64,000 nucleotides of DNA from Halorarius litoreus (GCF_024362405.1 NZ_CP101454.1:2170001-2234000); one strand, 5' to 3'. Shown: positions 25,010-34,936, counted from the first letter of the stretch. Notes: generated from the letters alone by a model not told the origin. Numbers and translations are program-made.

Positions 25010-25654
25010 TCAGAGGTACTCCACGAGCGCGTCTGCGAGCTTCTTCTCGGCGCGTCGGAGGTGGTGTTCCGCCGTGCGCCGCTTCACGCCCACGGCCTCG
25101 GCGATCTCGGCCGTGGTCGTCTCCCGCGGCAGCTCGTAGTAGCCCTGCCGGTGCGCGGTCCGGAACACCTCTCGCTGGCGCGTCGACAGCGACGGGAGCA
25201 GCGCGTCGAGCGACAGCAGCGGTGCGTCCGCTCGCACGCCCGACAGCTCGCGTTTCGACTCGACGGTCACGGTGTGGTCGGTCGTGATGTCGCGGTAGAA
25301 CGCGGTGAGGCTCTCGGCGTCGAGCGCGAGGACGCGAACCACCTTCGCGCCGTTCTCGTAGCGCAGCGGGGGGAGCGTGAGACAGCCGTGAGCCGCGAGA
25401 TACTGCTCGACGTAGTCGTCGCCGTGCTGTTTCAGACACGACTCGGTGACCAGCAGGCTGTCGTCGCCGTCGGTGGCGCGCTGGCGGAGGCCGACCTCCT
25501 CGCGGATGTGGTCGACCACGAGGTCGTTGTCGTCGCCGACGACGTGGAGCAGGTCGCAGTGGTCGTTACACCACAGCTCGATTCTGGTGGTGCTTGCGGC
25601 CGTCGCCCGCTCGTACGGCCCCTCGCCGGAGATGTGGAACACGGCCTGATGCAT
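25010..25654 (-). CDS. Bacterio-opsin-activator type HTH regulator, likely of hut genes
   Basis: 214 residues. The C-terminus is an HTH_10 (Bat-type) domain: LLPSLSTRQREVFRTAHRQGYYELPRETTTAEIAEAVGVKRRTAEHHLRRAEKKL, roughly residues 148-205. The N-terminal part (IELWCNDHCDLLHVVGDD) is the ligand-sensing-like module usual in this family. It is divergent from hutU with 86 bases between starts, and its start has a TATA element 20-29 bases upstream. Control of the hut operon by histidine or urocanate is inference from position. Confidence 0.85.
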   Translation of the reverse strand: MHQAVFHISGEGPYERATAASTTRIELWCNDHCDLLHVVGDDNDLVVDHIREEVGLRQRATDGDDSLLVTESCLKQHGDDYVEQYLAAHGCLTLPPLRYENGAKVVRVLALDAESLTAFYRDITTDHTVTVESKRELSGVRADAPLLSLDALLPSLSTRQREVFRTAHRQGYYELPRETTTAEIAEAVGVKRRTAEHHLRRAEKKLADALVEYL

Positions 25655-25668
25655 GGTACCACCTCCTG

Positions 25669-25700
25669 CCCACTATATAAAAACATGACCGTTTGGTGGG
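25669..25700. promoter_or_regulatory. Divergent promoter between the Bat-type regulator and hutU
   Basis: tatataaaaa at 25674-25683 serves as TATA on the minus strand (ATG 25654) and can also serve on the plus strand (hutU ATG 25741). It is framed by cccac (25669-25673) and gtggg (25696-25700), an inverted pair that could be an operator half-site set. One shared TATA region would make the two directions mutually exclusive. Confidence 0.5.
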
Positions 25701-25740
25701 TCCATGCTCTCGGGTTTGGAGGACAGTGAGCCTAGTACAC

Positions 25741-27480
25741 ATGGCACAACAGCAGTCCCCATCCGAACGTCGAATCGGCGAGCCGTCGGCGCAGTGGCGC
25801 GAGTACCAGGGGGCGCCCACCGGGACCGACATCGAGTGCGAGGGGTGGCGACAGGAGGCCGCGCTCCGAATGCTCAACAACAACCTCGACCCCGAGGTAG
25901 GCGAGGACCCGGAGAACCTCGTGGTGTACGGTGGGACCGGCCGCGCCGCGCGGTCGTGGGACGCCTACGACGCCATCCTCGCCGAGTTGCGTGAGCTGGA
26001 CGACACCGAGACGTTGCTGGTGCAGAGCGGCAAACCGGTGGGGCGCTTCGAGACCCACGAGCGCGCCCCGCGCGTGCTCATCGCGAACTCCAACCTGGTC
26101 GGGAAGTGGGACAACTGGGAGCACTTCCACGAGCTGGAGGCGAAGGGGCTCATCATGTACGGCCAGATGACCGCGGGGTCGTGGGCGTATATCGGTACGC
26201 AGGGCATCATCCAGGGGACGTACGAGACCCTGGCCGAGGCGGGTCGCCAGCACTTCGGTGGCGACCTCGACGGGACCATCACCGTCACCGGCGGGCTCGG
26301 CGGGATGGGCGGAGCACAACCCCTGGCCGTCACGATGAACGGCGGGGTGTGTATCGCCGCCGAGGTCTCGGAGAAGCGCATCGACCGCCGCATCGAGACC
26401 GGCTACTGCGAGGCCAAAACCGACGACCTCGACGAGGCCATCGAGCGGGCGCAGGCGGCTGCCGAGGCGGGCGAGGCGTTCTCCATCGCGGTCCACACGA
26501 ACGCCGCGGACATGCTCGAGGGGATGTCGGAGCGGGGGTTCGTCCCCGACATCGTGACCGACCAGACGAGCGCACACGACGAACTCGAAGGCTACTACCC
26601 CTCGGGATACACCGTCGAGGAGGCCGACCGCCTCCGGGACGAGGACCCCGAGCGGTACGTCGCGGAGAGCCTCGACACGATGGAACGGCACGTCGAGGCC
26701 ATCCTCGACCTGCAGGACCAGGGTGCGGTCGCGTTCGAGTACGGCAACAACATCCGTGGGCAGGTGCAGGAGCACCGAGAGCTGGAGAGCGCCTTCGACT
26801 TCCCCGGGTTCGTCCCGGCGTACATCCGCCCGCTGTTCTGTCAGGGGAAGGGCCCGTTCCGGTGGGCGGCGCTCTCCGGGAACCCGGACGACATCCACCG
26901 CACCGACGCGGCCGTGAAGGAACTGTTCCCCGAGAAGGATGCCCTGCATCGGTGGATCGACCTCGCGCAGGAGCAGGTGCAGTTCCAGGGGCTTCCCTCC
27001 AGAGTGTGCTGGCTCGGGTACGATACGGACGACGATGGGCTCACCGAGCGCGCCCGCTTCGCCCTCCGCATCAACGAACTCGTCCGAGAGGGTGAGATCG
27101 AGGCGCCCATCGTCGTCACGCGCGACCACCTCGACGCCGGCTCCGTGGCGAGTCCGAACCGCGAGACCGAGGCGATGCAGGACGGCTCCGACGCCGTCGC
27201 GGACTGGCCCATCCTCAACGCGCTGCTGAACTGTGCCGCGGGCGCGGACATCGTGAGCGTCCACGACGGCGGCGGCGTCGGCATCGGCAACGCGCTGCAC
27301 ACGAACAACCACGTCGTCCTCGATGGGACGGACCTCGCCGCCGAGAAGGCGCGCCGGGTGTTCACGACCGACCCCGGAATGGGCGTCATCCGGCACGCCG
27401 ACGCGGGCTACGAGGAGGCGCTGGAGACCGCATCGCGGTCGAACGTCGCCATCCCGATGCGCGACCGCGAGGGCGAATGA
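25741..27480 (+). CDS. hutU: Urocanate hydratase
   Basis: 579 residues, slightly longer than most. It adds water to urocanate to give imidazolone propionate, the second step of histidine degradation, with tightly bound NAD. Visible are [37 protein letters not shown], the NAD-binding [22 protein letters not shown], and the conserved Cys in [21 protein letters not shown] 25741 starts [16 protein letters not shown]. It overlaps hutG by four bases and heads the operon. Confidence 0.97.
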   Translation: MAQQQSPSERRIGEPSAQWREYQGAPTGTDIECEGWRQEAALRMLNNNLDPEVGEDPENLVVYGGTGRAARSWDAYDAILAELRELDDTETLLVQSGKPVGRFETHERAPRVLIANSNLVGKWDNWEHFHELEAKGLIMYGQMTAGSWAYIGTQGIIQGTYETLAEAGRQHFGGDLDGTITVTGGLGGMGGAQPLAVTMNGGVCIAAEVSEKRIDRRIETGYCEAKTDDLDEAIERAQAAAEAGEAFSIAVHTNAADMLEGMSERGFVPDIVTDQTSAHDELEGYYPSGYTVEEADRLRDEDPERYVAESLDTMERHVEAILDLQDQGAVAFEYGNNIRGQVQEHRELESAFDFPGFVPAYIRPLFCQGKGPFRWAALSGNPDDIHRTDAAVKELFPEKDALHRWIDLAQEQVQFQGLPSRVCWLGYDTDDDGLTERARFALRINELVREGEIEAPIVVTRDHLDAGSVASPNRETEAMQDGSDAVADWPILNALLNCAAGADIVSVHDGGGVGIGNALHTNNHVVLDGTDLAAEKARRVFTTDPGMGVIRHADAGYEEALETASRSNVAIPMRDREGE

Positions 27481-28433
27481 CCGGCCTGACCAGCGCGCCG
27501 TCGTGGTCGGGCACGTCCAGCGACCCGAACGACGAGCAGTTCGGGGACGTGGTCGAGCCGGTCGAGAACGTCCGCGGTGACGGACACGAGTACGACGCGG
27601 TGCTCGTCGGCGAGCCGTTCGACCGCGCCGTCATCGGGCGGAAGGGGGCTGCGCAGGGACCACACGGCATCCGCGAGGCACTCGCGGGGCTGAAGACCCA
27701 CCACTTCGATGCTGGTCCAGTGGGCCGAATCGGCGACGCGGGCGACGCGTTCGTCGCGGTCGACTCCGGTGACGATCTCCCCGAGTCGGTTCGTGACCTC
27801 CAGGACCACCTCCGGACCGTCGCTGGCTACCTCCACGACGCCCGCACGTTCCCGGTGTTTCTCGGGGGAGACAACTCGCTGACCTACCCGAACGTCGTCC
27901 CGCTGCTCGACCAGGGGTCTGTGGGGGTCGTCAACCTCGACGCCCACCTCGACGTGCGCGAACCGCGCGACGACGCCAGCAGCGGGACGCCCTATCGACA
28001 GCTCCTCGACGCCGGGCTGGACGCCTACGCCTGTGTCGGCGCACGGCACTTCGAGACCTCCACGCGGTACCACGACTACGTCCGCGAGCACGGTGGCGAC
28101 GTCGTCACCAGCGAGGAGGTCGGCGAGGACGTGGTCGCGGCCGCCGACCGCGCGCTCGACGCGATGGACGACGTCGAGCAGGTGTACCTCTCGCTCGACT
28201 GCGACGTGCTCGACGCGACGGCCGCCCCGGGCGTGAGCGCGCCGACGCCGGGCGGACTCTCTACCCGTGAGTGCTTCCGCCTGCTGCGGCTCCTCGCCAG
28301 CGACCCGCGCGTCGTCGGCTTCGAGGTGGTCGAGTGTGCCCCACCGCTCGATTCAGGGGGTGTGACCGTCGCCGCGGCGGCCCGCGCCGTGGCCCACGTG
28401 CTAAGTGCCCGGGGCGCGAGGGCCGAGCCATGA
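27477..28433 (+). CDS. hutG: Formimidoylglutamase (arginase family)
   Basis: 318 residues. It hydrolyses N-formimino-L-glutamate to glutamate and formamide, the last step of the pathway. Arginase-fold manganese motifs are DAHLD (155-159) and LDCDVLD (about 238-244). The first motif reads GGDNS (residues 130-134), with Asn133 in place of the usual His of GGDHS; I recall an Asn ligand at this position in some formiminoglutamases, so the change may be normal for the subfamily. It overlaps hutU and hutI by four bases each. Confidence 0.93.
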   Translation: MTGLTSAPSWSGTSSDPNDEQFGDVVEPVENVRGDGHEYDAVLVGEPFDRAVIGRKGAAQGPHGIREALAGLKTHHFDAGPVGRIGDAGDAFVAVDSGDDLPESVRDLQDHLRTVAGYLHDARTFPVFLGGDNSLTYPNVVPLLDQGSVGVVNLDAHLDVREPRDDASSGTPYRQLLDAGLDAYACVGARHFETSTRYHDYVREHGGDVVTSEEVGEDVVAAADRALDAMDDVEQVYLSLDCDVLDATAAPGVSAPTPGGLSTRECFRLLRLLASDPRVVGFEVVECAPPLDSGGVTVAAAARAVAHVLSARGARAEP

Positions 28434-29671
28434 TAGACGCCGTCGTCTACGGTGCGAGCGAGGTCGTGGTCGGCCCCGACCAGACACAGGAGGACGCCGC
28501 GGTCGTCGTCGAGGACGGGCGCGTCCGCACGGTCGGCCCGAGCGACGACCTCGTCCGCGAGTTCCCGCCCGAGAACGCCGTCACGAGTGTCGATGCCACC
28601 GGCCGCGCGGTGATCCCGGGGTTCGTCGATGCGCACACGCACGGGCTGTTCGCGGGCGACCGCTCCGACGAGTTCGCCGCCAAGTTGCGCGGCAAGACGT
28701 ACCAGGACATCCTGGCGGAGGGCGGCGGTATCCTCCGGACCGTTCGCGCGGTCAGAGCAGCGAGCGACGAGCGGCTACTCGGCAACCTCCTCGCGCATCT
28801 CGACACGATGCTCGCGCACGGCACCACGACCGTCGAGGTGAAGTCCGGCTACGGACTCGACACCGAGACCGAACTGCGGATGCTCGACGCCATCGCCGCG
28901 GCGGACGCCCGCCACCCGGTCGACGTGGTGCCGACGTTCATGGGCGCACACGCTGTGCCCGAGGGGCGGGATGCCGACGAGTACACCGACGAGGTGATAG
29001 ACGAACAGCTACCGGCCGTGGCCGAGCAGGGCGTCGCCGAGTTCTGCGACGTGTTCTGCGAGGAGGGCGTGTTCTCGGTCGAGCAGTCGCGGCGCGTCCT
29101 CGACGCAGGAATCGAGTACGGGCTCGCGCCGAAGGTCCACGCCGAGGAACTCGCCCACATCGGCGGCTCACAGCTCGCCGCCGACATCGGTGCCGTCAGC
29201 GCCGACCACCTCCTGTACGCAACCGAGGACGACGCCGCAGCCCTCGCCGACGCCGGTGTGACGCCGGTGCTGCTCCCCGGGACCGCCTTCTCACTCGGCG
29301 CGGAGTACGCCGACCCCTCGCTGTTCGCCGAGGCGGGCGCGCCCGTGGCGGTCGCCTCCGACTTCAACCCGAACTGCCACTCGCAGTCGATGGGGATGGC
29401 CGTCGCGCTCGCGTGCGTCGGCATGGGGATGGCTCCGCGGGACGCGCTGGACGCCGCTACTCGGGGGGGTGCGCTCGCGCTCGACCGCACGGACGACACC
29501 GGCACCCTCCGCGAGGGCGCACCTGCGGACCTCGCGGTGCTCGACGCGCCCTCCCACGCGCACGTCCCGTACTCGTTCGGCGTCAATCGGGTCGCGACCG
29601 TCCTCAAGCGGGGCGACGTGGTCCACGACGCCGACGGGCTCGCCGTGCCGTCGCCGGGGTCCGGCCGATGA
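28430..29671 (+). CDS. hutI: Imidazolonepropionase
   Basis: 413 residues, amidohydrolase fold. It opens 4-imidazolone-5-propionate to N-formimino-glutamate. The metal-binding FVDAHTHGLFAGDRSDEF (His69, His71), VEVKSGYGLDTETELRML, FMGAHAVPEG, KVHAEELAHIGGSQLAAD and ASDFNPNCHSQSM are all in place. ATG 28430 is inside the ATGA overlap with hutG, and its own stop overlaps hutH by four bases. Confidence 0.97.
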   Translation: MIDAVVYGASEVVVGPDQTQEDAAVVVEDGRVRTVGPSDDLVREFPPENAVTSVDATGRAVIPGFVDAHTHGLFAGDRSDEFAAKLRGKTYQDILAEGGGILRTVRAVRAASDERLLGNLLAHLDTMLAHGTTTVEVKSGYGLDTETELRMLDAIAAADARHPVDVVPTFMGAHAVPEGRDADEYTDEVIDEQLPAVAEQGVAEFCDVFCEEGVFSVEQSRRVLDAGIEYGLAPKVHAEELAHIGGSQLAADIGAVSADHLLYATEDDAAALADAGVTPVLLPGTAFSLGAEYADPSLFAEAGAPVAVASDFNPNCHSQSMGMAVALACVGMGMAPRDALDAATRGGALALDRTDDTGTLREGAPADLAVLDAPSHAHVPYSFGVNRVATVLKRGDVVHDADGLAVPSPGSGR

Positions 29672-31293
29672 GCGAGTACGTCGTCGCCCCAGCGGACGCC
29701 GACGTGGTGCTCGACGGGGAGAGTCTCACGCCCGCGGACGTGGTTCGGGTCGCTCGTGAGGACGCGACGGTCGCCGTCTCCGACGAGGCGCGCGAGGCCG
29801 TCCGCGACGCCCGAACCCGCGTCGAGGACGTCGTCGACAGCGGCGAGGCCGTCTACGGCATCAACACCGGGTTCGGCGACCTCGTGGACACCCGCATCGA
29901 CGCCGAGCGAGTGGACGAACTCCAGACGAACCTCGTCCGGTCGCACGCCGCCGGCGTCGGTCGCGAACTCGACCGCGACGAGGTCCGCGCGCTGCTCTGC
30001 ACACGAATCAACGCGCTCGCCAAGGGCTACTCCGGGGTTCGCGAACAGGTCGTCGACCACCTGCTCGCACTCCTCAACGCGGGCATCCACCCCGTGGTCC
30101 CCTCCCGGGGGAGTCTCGGTGCGAGCGGTGACCTCGCGCCGCTGGCGCACGCGATGCTCGTGCTCCTCGGCGAGGGCGACGCCGATATCGAGGCTGAAGG
30201 CGAACTCTGGCGCGTCTCCGGCGCCGAGGCGCTCGACGCCGCCGGCCTCGAACCACTCACGCTCCGTGCAAAGGAGGGGCTGGCGCTCATCAACGGGACC
30301 CAGCTCTCGGTGGGCGTGGCGGCGCTCGTCGTCCACGACGCCGCCCGGGTTCTGCGCGCCGCGGACGCCGCTGGCGCGCTCACGACGGAGGTGTCGATGG
30401 GGACCACAGCGGCCTCCGACGCCGCTGTCCAGCGGGTTCGTCCCCACACCGGGCAGGCGGTGAGCGCCGCGAACGTCAAGCGGCTCTGTGCCGAGTCAGA
30501 AATCGTCGAGTCACACCGGAACTGCGACCGCGTCCAGGACGCCTACTCGCTGCGGTGTCTGCCGCAGGTCCACGGCGCGGTCCGCGACGCCGTCGCCCAT
30601 CTCCGCGATGCGGTCGACGTCGAACTCAACAGCGCGACCGACAACCCGCTCGTCTTCCCGGCGGACGAGGTCGACCACCGGACGTCGGGCACCGACCACG
30701 CGGACGTCGTCTCCGGCGGGAACTTCCACGGCGCGCCGCTGGCCCACCGACTCGACTACGTCACCGGCGCCGTCACCGACCTCGCGGCCGTCACCGAGCG
30801 CCGCATCGACCGGCTGCTGAACCCGCACGTACAGGAGGACCACCTGCCGCCGTTTCTCACTACCGACAGCGGCGTGCGGTCGGGCTACATGATCGCGGGG
30901 TACACCGCGGCGTCACTCGTCGCGGAGTGCCGGAGCGAGGGGCGGGCCGCGACGGACAACGCGGTCGTCTCGGGCAACCAGGAGGACCACGTCAGCCTCT
31001 CGGCGACGGCCGCGTTCGCTGCCCGCCGGACGCTCGGGCACGCCCGGACCGTCACCGCAATCGAACTGCTCTGTGCGGCGCAGGCTGCGGAGTTCGTCGA
31101 CGACGACCTCGCGCATGGTGCCGGGACCGGTGCGACCTACGAGGCGGTTCGGGCGGTCGTGCCGCCGCTCGATGCCGACCGCTCGCCGCGCCCCGACATC
31201 GTCGCCGTCGACCGACTCGTGTCGTCGGGTGCGCTCGACGACGCGCTGGAGCGCACGCTCGGGGAGGAGTGGGACCACGGCGTCCAGACATAG
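29668..31293 (+). CDS. hutH: Histidine ammonia-lyase
   Basis: 541 residues. It removes ammonia from histidine to give urocanate, the first step of the pathway, using the self-made MIO cofactor from Ala152-Ser153-Gly154 in GSLGASGDLAPLAH. Tyr63 in AVYGINTGFGDL and the QDAYSLRCLPQVHGA and NPLVF motifs are conserved. It is the last gene of the four-gene operon although it acts first; all joins are ATGA overlaps, so translation is probably coupled. Confidence 0.97.
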   Translation: MSEYVVAPADADVVLDGESLTPADVVRVAREDATVAVSDEAREAVRDARTRVEDVVDSGEAVYGINTGFGDLVDTRIDAERVDELQTNLVRSHAAGVGRELDRDEVRALLCTRINALAKGYSGVREQVVDHLLALLNAGIHPVVPSRGSLGASGDLAPLAHAMLVLLGEGDADIEAEGELWRVSGAEALDAAGLEPLTLRAKEGLALINGTQLSVGVAALVVHDAARVLRAADAAGALTTEVSMGTTAASDAAVQRVRPHTGQAVSAANVKRLCAESEIVESHRNCDRVQDAYSLRCLPQVHGAVRDAVAHLRDAVDVELNSATDNPLVFPADEVDHRTSGTDHADVVSGGNFHGAPLAHRLDYVTGAVTDLAAVTERRIDRLLNPHVQEDHLPPFLTTDSGVRSGYMIAGYTAASLVAECRSEGRAATDNAVVSGNQEDHVSLSATAAFAARRTLGHARTVTAIELLCAAQAAEFVDDDLAHGAGTGATYEAVRAVVPPLDADRSPRPDIVAVDRLVSSGALDDALERTLGEEWDHGVQT

Positions 31294-31305
31294 GCGCTCC
31301 CGCGC

Positions 31306-31674
31306 TCAGTTCTTCGGGGTTATCTTCGCCGCGAACGTCTGCGTCTCGATGCTGCCGTCGTGGATGACGAACGTGTCCGTCGCGAACTCGTAGACGTTGT
31401 CCGGGGTCTCGCCGTGCCAGGTGATGTACGCGATATCACCGTCGACGGTCCGTTGGTCGACTTCCACGTCGACGTTCCCCTGTGCGAACTCCTCGAAGCG
31501 TCCCTCGAAGAAGCTCCCGATGTCGTCGAGCCCGTGGAACGACCCGGTATTCGTGATGATAGCGGAGTCGTCGGTGTACTCCGCCAGTATCCCGTCCGTA
31601 TCGAGATCCATGAACGCTGCCAGGTAGTGGTCGAGCACTGCGGCGGCGGTCTTGAGGTCGGTTCCAGTCGACAT
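31306..31674 (-). CDS. NTF2/SnoaL-like protein
   Basis: 122 residues with the cone-shaped alpha+beta layout of the NTF2/SnoaL superfamily: AVLDHYLAAFMDLDTDGILAEYTDDSAIITN, GLDDIGSFFEGRFEEF, then strands ending AYITWHGETPDNVYEFATDTFVIHDG. Members are small enzymes or ligand-binding proteins; the ligand is unknown. ATG 31674 is used; an ATG four codons upstream is possible. A TATA-like gctataag lies about 40 bases upstream on the minus strand. It converges on hutH with a 12-base gap. Confidence 0.82.
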   Translation of the reverse strand: MSTGTDLKTAAAVLDHYLAAFMDLDTDGILAEYTDDSAIITNTGSFHGLDDIGSFFEGRFEEFAQGNVDVEVDQRTVDGDIAYITWHGETPDNVYEFATDTFVIHDGSIETQTFAAKITPKN

Positions 31675-31795
31675 TGTAATCAACAATCGTGTTGGTTGTG
31701 CGCGGGCTTATAGCCGTAGCATCGCTGGTGTCACGACGATACCGCAACCCGGACGCACCGCTGGGCAGCCGAGCGCGGGAGAAGTGGTGAGCGGG

Positions 31796-32215
31796 TCAGC
31801 CGAGGCGAAAGGAGGGCTCCTCTTCCTGCTCGCCGCCGTCGAGATCTTCGAGCTGGATGACCTCCTCGTCCTCCTGCTCCTCGAGTCGCTGGGAGAGCTT
31901 CGTGACGTAGCGCTTGTACTCGTCGAGCTGCTCGCGGAGGTGTTCGGCTTCGAGTTCCAGCCGTTCGTGCTCGCGGACGAAGCTCTTGGGTACCTCGACC
32001 TTCGGGGGGAACGACTCCACACCCGAAGAGGACTCCGAGGAGTTGATCTCGTGTTCGGGGACGACCTGCACCTGTCCGTCGTGGGCAACGAGCGTCTCCA
32101 CGTAGTCGCGGAAGACGGCCGACAGAGAGATGTCGCGCTCCTCCGCGATCTCGCGCAGGGTCTCGAACGCGTCCTCGTTGACCCGGAAGGAGATGGTCTT
32201 GTTCTTGTTGCCCAT
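31796..32215 (-). CDS. Ribbon-helix-helix (CopG-like) DNA-binding protein with coiled coil
   Basis: 139 residues. The N-terminus KTISFRVNEDAFETLREIAEERDISLSAVFRDYVETLVA (about 6-44) is a CopG/MetJ-type ribbon-helix-helix. A linker precedes a long charged helix (about 80-125; REHERLELEAEHLREQLDEYKRYVTKLSQRLEEQ) predicted as a coiled coil, and an acidic tail. It probably binds DNA as a dimer or higher oligomer; targets are unknown. A cttaag element lies about 27 bases before ATG 32215, fitting a leaderless start. Confidence 0.85.
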   Translation of the reverse strand: MGNKNKTISFRVNEDAFETLREIAEERDISLSAVFRDYVETLVAHDGQVQVVPEHEINSSESSSGVESFPPKVEVPKSFVREHERLELEAEHLREQLDEYKRYVTKLSQRLEEQEDEEVIQLEDLDGGEQEEEPSFRLG

Positions 32216-32322
32216 CGTGCTAGGGGTCTGCGGACTCCTCCCTCTTAAGGGTTCGTCAGACGCTCGCATGCCGCCGCGGTCGCGCACCAACGCTTTTCAC
32301 CCGATGGGTCGAACCTCAGTCG

Positions 32323-33198
32323 ATGGACCCTCCGAGGTCGGGCAATCCCGTACTGGTCGCGGTCGACAGTCTCGACCACGTCCAGCAACTCCTCCGCACC
32401 GCCGGCGACCTCGCCCGACTCGGCGCGGGGACGGTCCGGCTCGTCACCGTCGCCGTCAAGGCGTCGGATTCCCCCTTCAGCGTCCTCGACGACGAGACCA
32501 TCGTCCGCGAGTTCGCCGACCCCAGTCACGAGCTCCTCGAACGTGCACAGACCCCCGAGGGCGTCACCGTCGAGCGGGACGTGCTCGTCGCGCGCTCGGC
32601 GGCGAAGGGGCTGCTCGGCGCTGTCGAGGAGACCGACCCGGCCGCGCTCGTCGTCGGGTGGCGCGGGCGGTCGACCCCGGGTGACGTCGTCTTCGGGACG
32701 ACCGTCGACAGGCTCGTCGAACGGGCGCCCTGCGACCTCTACGTCGAGCGGGTCGGCCGAGAAGCGAACGGCGTCGACTCGGTCCTGCTCGCGGTCGCCG
32801 GGGGCCCCCACGTCGAAACCGCCGCACGGGTCGCGGCGGCCATCGCCCTGCCGAACCAGGCCAGTGTGACCGTGCTCTCGGTCGACACCGGCGACGGCGA
32901 CGCGGCGGCGTTCGCCGAAGCGGGCCGTGCCGCGGTGGCCGCGGCCGTCACCCCCGAGGTGCCCGTCGAGACGAGCGTCGAGGCGCGCGACGACGTGACC
33001 GACGCCGTCGCCGAGGCGGCGGCCGCGCACGACGTGGTGGTACTCTGTGCGACCCGGAAGGGCGCGCTCCGGCGAAAGATCGCGGGGTCGGTGCCGCGGC
33101 GGGTCGTCGACCGGACCGACCAGACAGTCGTCCTCGCACGCAGCGGCGAGAGCGTCAGCGGCCCCCTCCACCGACTCGGTGAACTGCTCCGCCGATGA
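32323..33198 (+). CDS. Tandem universal stress protein
   Basis: 291 residues with two USP domains. The first (about 8-142) has PVLVAVDSLDHVQQLL and the nucleotide-binding tail VVGWRGRSTPGDVVFGTTVDRLV; the second (about 148-275) has SVLLAVAGGPHVETAARVA and a degenerate tail CATRKGALRRKIAGSVPRRVV. The stop overlaps the start of the phosphate transporter gene (ATGA), so the USP is probably a cytoplasmic partner or regulator of the transporter; this is inference from coupling. Confidence 0.88.
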   Translation: MDPPRSGNPVLVAVDSLDHVQQLLRTAGDLARLGAGTVRLVTVAVKASDSPFSVLDDETIVREFADPSHELLERAQTPEGVTVERDVLVARSAAKGLLGAVEETDPAALVVGWRGRSTPGDVVFGTTVDRLVERAPCDLYVERVGREANGVDSVLLAVAGGPHVETAARVAAAIALPNQASVTVLSVDTGDGDAAAFAEAGRAAVAAAVTPEVPVETSVEARDDVTDAVAEAAAAHDVVVLCATRKGALRRKIAGSVPRRVVDRTDQTVVLARSGESVSGPLHRLGELLRR

Positions 33199-34394
33199 CT
33201 GAGGTCGTGTTCTGGGCCCTCGTCGCGCTCGCGACCGTCATCAGCCTCACCACCGCGTGGGCGCTCGGGGCGAACAGCAACTCCCCGCCGTTCGCCCCGG
33301 CCATCGGTGCGAACGCCATCTCGACGATGCGGGCCGCGTTCCTCATCGGCATCCTCGCGGCACTCGGCGCGCTCACGCAGGGCGGCAGCATCTCCGAGAC
33401 GGTCGGGGCGGGGCTCATCGACGGCGTCGCGTTCACGTCGCTGGCGGCGGCGGCCGGCCTCCTGACCGCGACGGTGTTCATGGCGGTCGGCGTATACACC
33501 GGCTATCCCGTCCCCGCGGCGTTCGCCACCACGGGCGCGATGGTCGGCGTCGGGCTCTCGCTCGGCGGCGACCCCGCCATCGACACCTACCGGCGCATCG
33601 CGACGTTCTGGGCGCTCGTACCGCCGCTCTCCGGTGGCCTCGCGTACCTCACGGCCACGCTGCTGCGCCGCGACGAGGTCCCCGAGACGGTCGGCGTCCC
33701 GCTGCTCGCGGCCGTGGTCGGGGGAATCGTCGCCAACGTCCGGCTGAGCCTCATCCCGTCGTCCACGGGGGACCAGGGCTCGGTCGCGGCGTACGTCGCC
33801 GAACTCGTCGGCACACCGACGGTCTGGGGGGTCGACGTCGTAGCCGTCGCCGCGACGGTCGTCGCCGCGGCCGTGAGCTTCCAGTTCATCCGGCGACGGA
33901 CGCAGGCGTCCGTCGACAAGGGCATCAAGACGTTCCTCGTCGTCCTGGGGAGCGTCGTCGCCTTCTCCAGCGGCGGCAGTCAGGTCGGGCTGGCGACCGG
34001 CCCGCTGGAGAACCTGTACCTGGTCGAACTCGGCCTGCCCGCCCTCCTGCTCCTGGCAATCGGCGCGGTCGGCATCCTCGGCGGCGCGTGGATGGGGGCT
34101 CCTCGACTGCTCCAGGCCACCTCCCGGGAGTACGCACAGCTCGGCGTCCGCCGCTCCATCGCCGCGCTCGTCCCCGGGTTCATCATCGCACAGCTCGCCA
34201 TCGCGCTGGGCATCCCCATCTCGTTCAACAACATCATCATCTCGGGCGTCATCGGGGGCGGCCTCGCCGGCGGATCGGCGGGCGTCTCGCGCCGGAAGGT
34301 GGGCATCACGCTCGGGTTCTGGGTGCTCACGCTCGCCTCGTCGGTGGTCGTCGGCTTCGGCCTCTATCGGCTGTTCGCGGCGGCGCTCGGCTAG
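33195..34394 (+). CDS. PiT-family inorganic phosphate transporter
   Basis: 399 residues with about ten membrane segments. The PiT signatures appear in both repeats: TTAWALGANSNSPPFAPAIGANAIS near the N-terminus and VVAFSSGGSQVGLATGPLENL in the second half. The family is a cation-coupled phosphate symporter (Pit/Pho-4). It is translationally coupled to the tandem USP upstream, and its end overlaps by four bases with a second, convergent USP gene. Confidence 0.9.
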   Translation: MTEVVFWALVALATVISLTTAWALGANSNSPPFAPAIGANAISTMRAAFLIGILAALGALTQGGSISETVGAGLIDGVAFTSLAAAAGLLTATVFMAVGVYTGYPVPAAFATTGAMVGVGLSLGGDPAIDTYRRIATFWALVPPLSGGLAYLTATLLRRDEVPETVGVPLLAAVVGGIVANVRLSLIPSSTGDQGSVAAYVAELVGTPTVWGVDVVAVAATVVAAAVSFQFIRRRTQASVDKGIKTFLVVLGSVVAFSSGGSQVGLATGPLENLYLVELGLPALLLLAIGAVGILGGAWMGAPRLLQATSREYAQLGVRRSIAALVPGFIIAQLAIALGIPISFNNIIISGVIGGGLAGGSAGVSRRKVGITLGFWVLTLASSVVVGFGLYRLFAAALG

Positions 34395-34822
34395 CGCACG
34401 ACGGTCACCGTCACCGGCGTCTCCCCGACGACCCTCGTCGCGACGGTGCCGAGCAGGCGCCGCGCGAGGCCGTCCTGCGGCCCCCCGTGGCCGCCCATGA
34501 CGACGTGGTCGACGTCGTTGGCCTCGACGTACGAGACGATGGTGTCGGCCGGGTCGCCGGTCTCGACGGCGGTGTCGACGCTCCGCCCCGCCTCCGCGGC
34601 TCGCTCGCGAGCCCGTTCGACGAGGTTGGTGGCGCGCTTGCGGGCGGTCTCCTCGCGGGCGTCGTCGGCGCCGAGGACGCCGCCCTCGCTCATCGGCCGA
34701 TCGAGCGGCGTCACCACGTTCAGCACCGTCACCCGGCAGTCGAACGTCTCGAGGGCGTGAACCAGCGCGTCGTCCGAGAGCGGTGACCCGTCCAGCGGGA
34801 CGAGCACGTGGGTCGGGGCCAT
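34391..34822 (-). CDS. Universal stress protein (single domain)
   Basis: 143 residues, one complete USP domain: THVLVPLDGSPLSDDALVHAL, a middle DPADTIVSYVEANDVDHVVMGGHGG, and the ATP-site tail LARRLLGTVATRVVGETPVTV. The predicted ATP-binding G-x2-G and G-T/S residues are present. It converges on the phosphate transporter gene with a four-base overlap of ends. ATG 34822 follows USP convention; an eight-residue extension is Arg-rich and unlikely. Confidence 0.9.
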   Translation of the reverse strand: MAPTHVLVPLDGSPLSDDALVHALETFDCRVTVLNVVTPLDRPMSEGGVLGADDAREETARKRATNLVERARERAAEAGRSVDTAVETGDPADTIVSYVEANDVDHVVMGGHGGPQDGLARRLLGTVATRVVGETPVTVTVVR

Positions 34823-34936
34823 ACGCCTTCTCCGGGGCTGAGCCACAAGTATCTACGCGGTCGTGTCGCGACTCGCATCGGAAAACAGTAGCAGGGGAAA
34901 CCGGGGCCGAGCGTGTGCAGGTCGGCCCCCGCGCGT

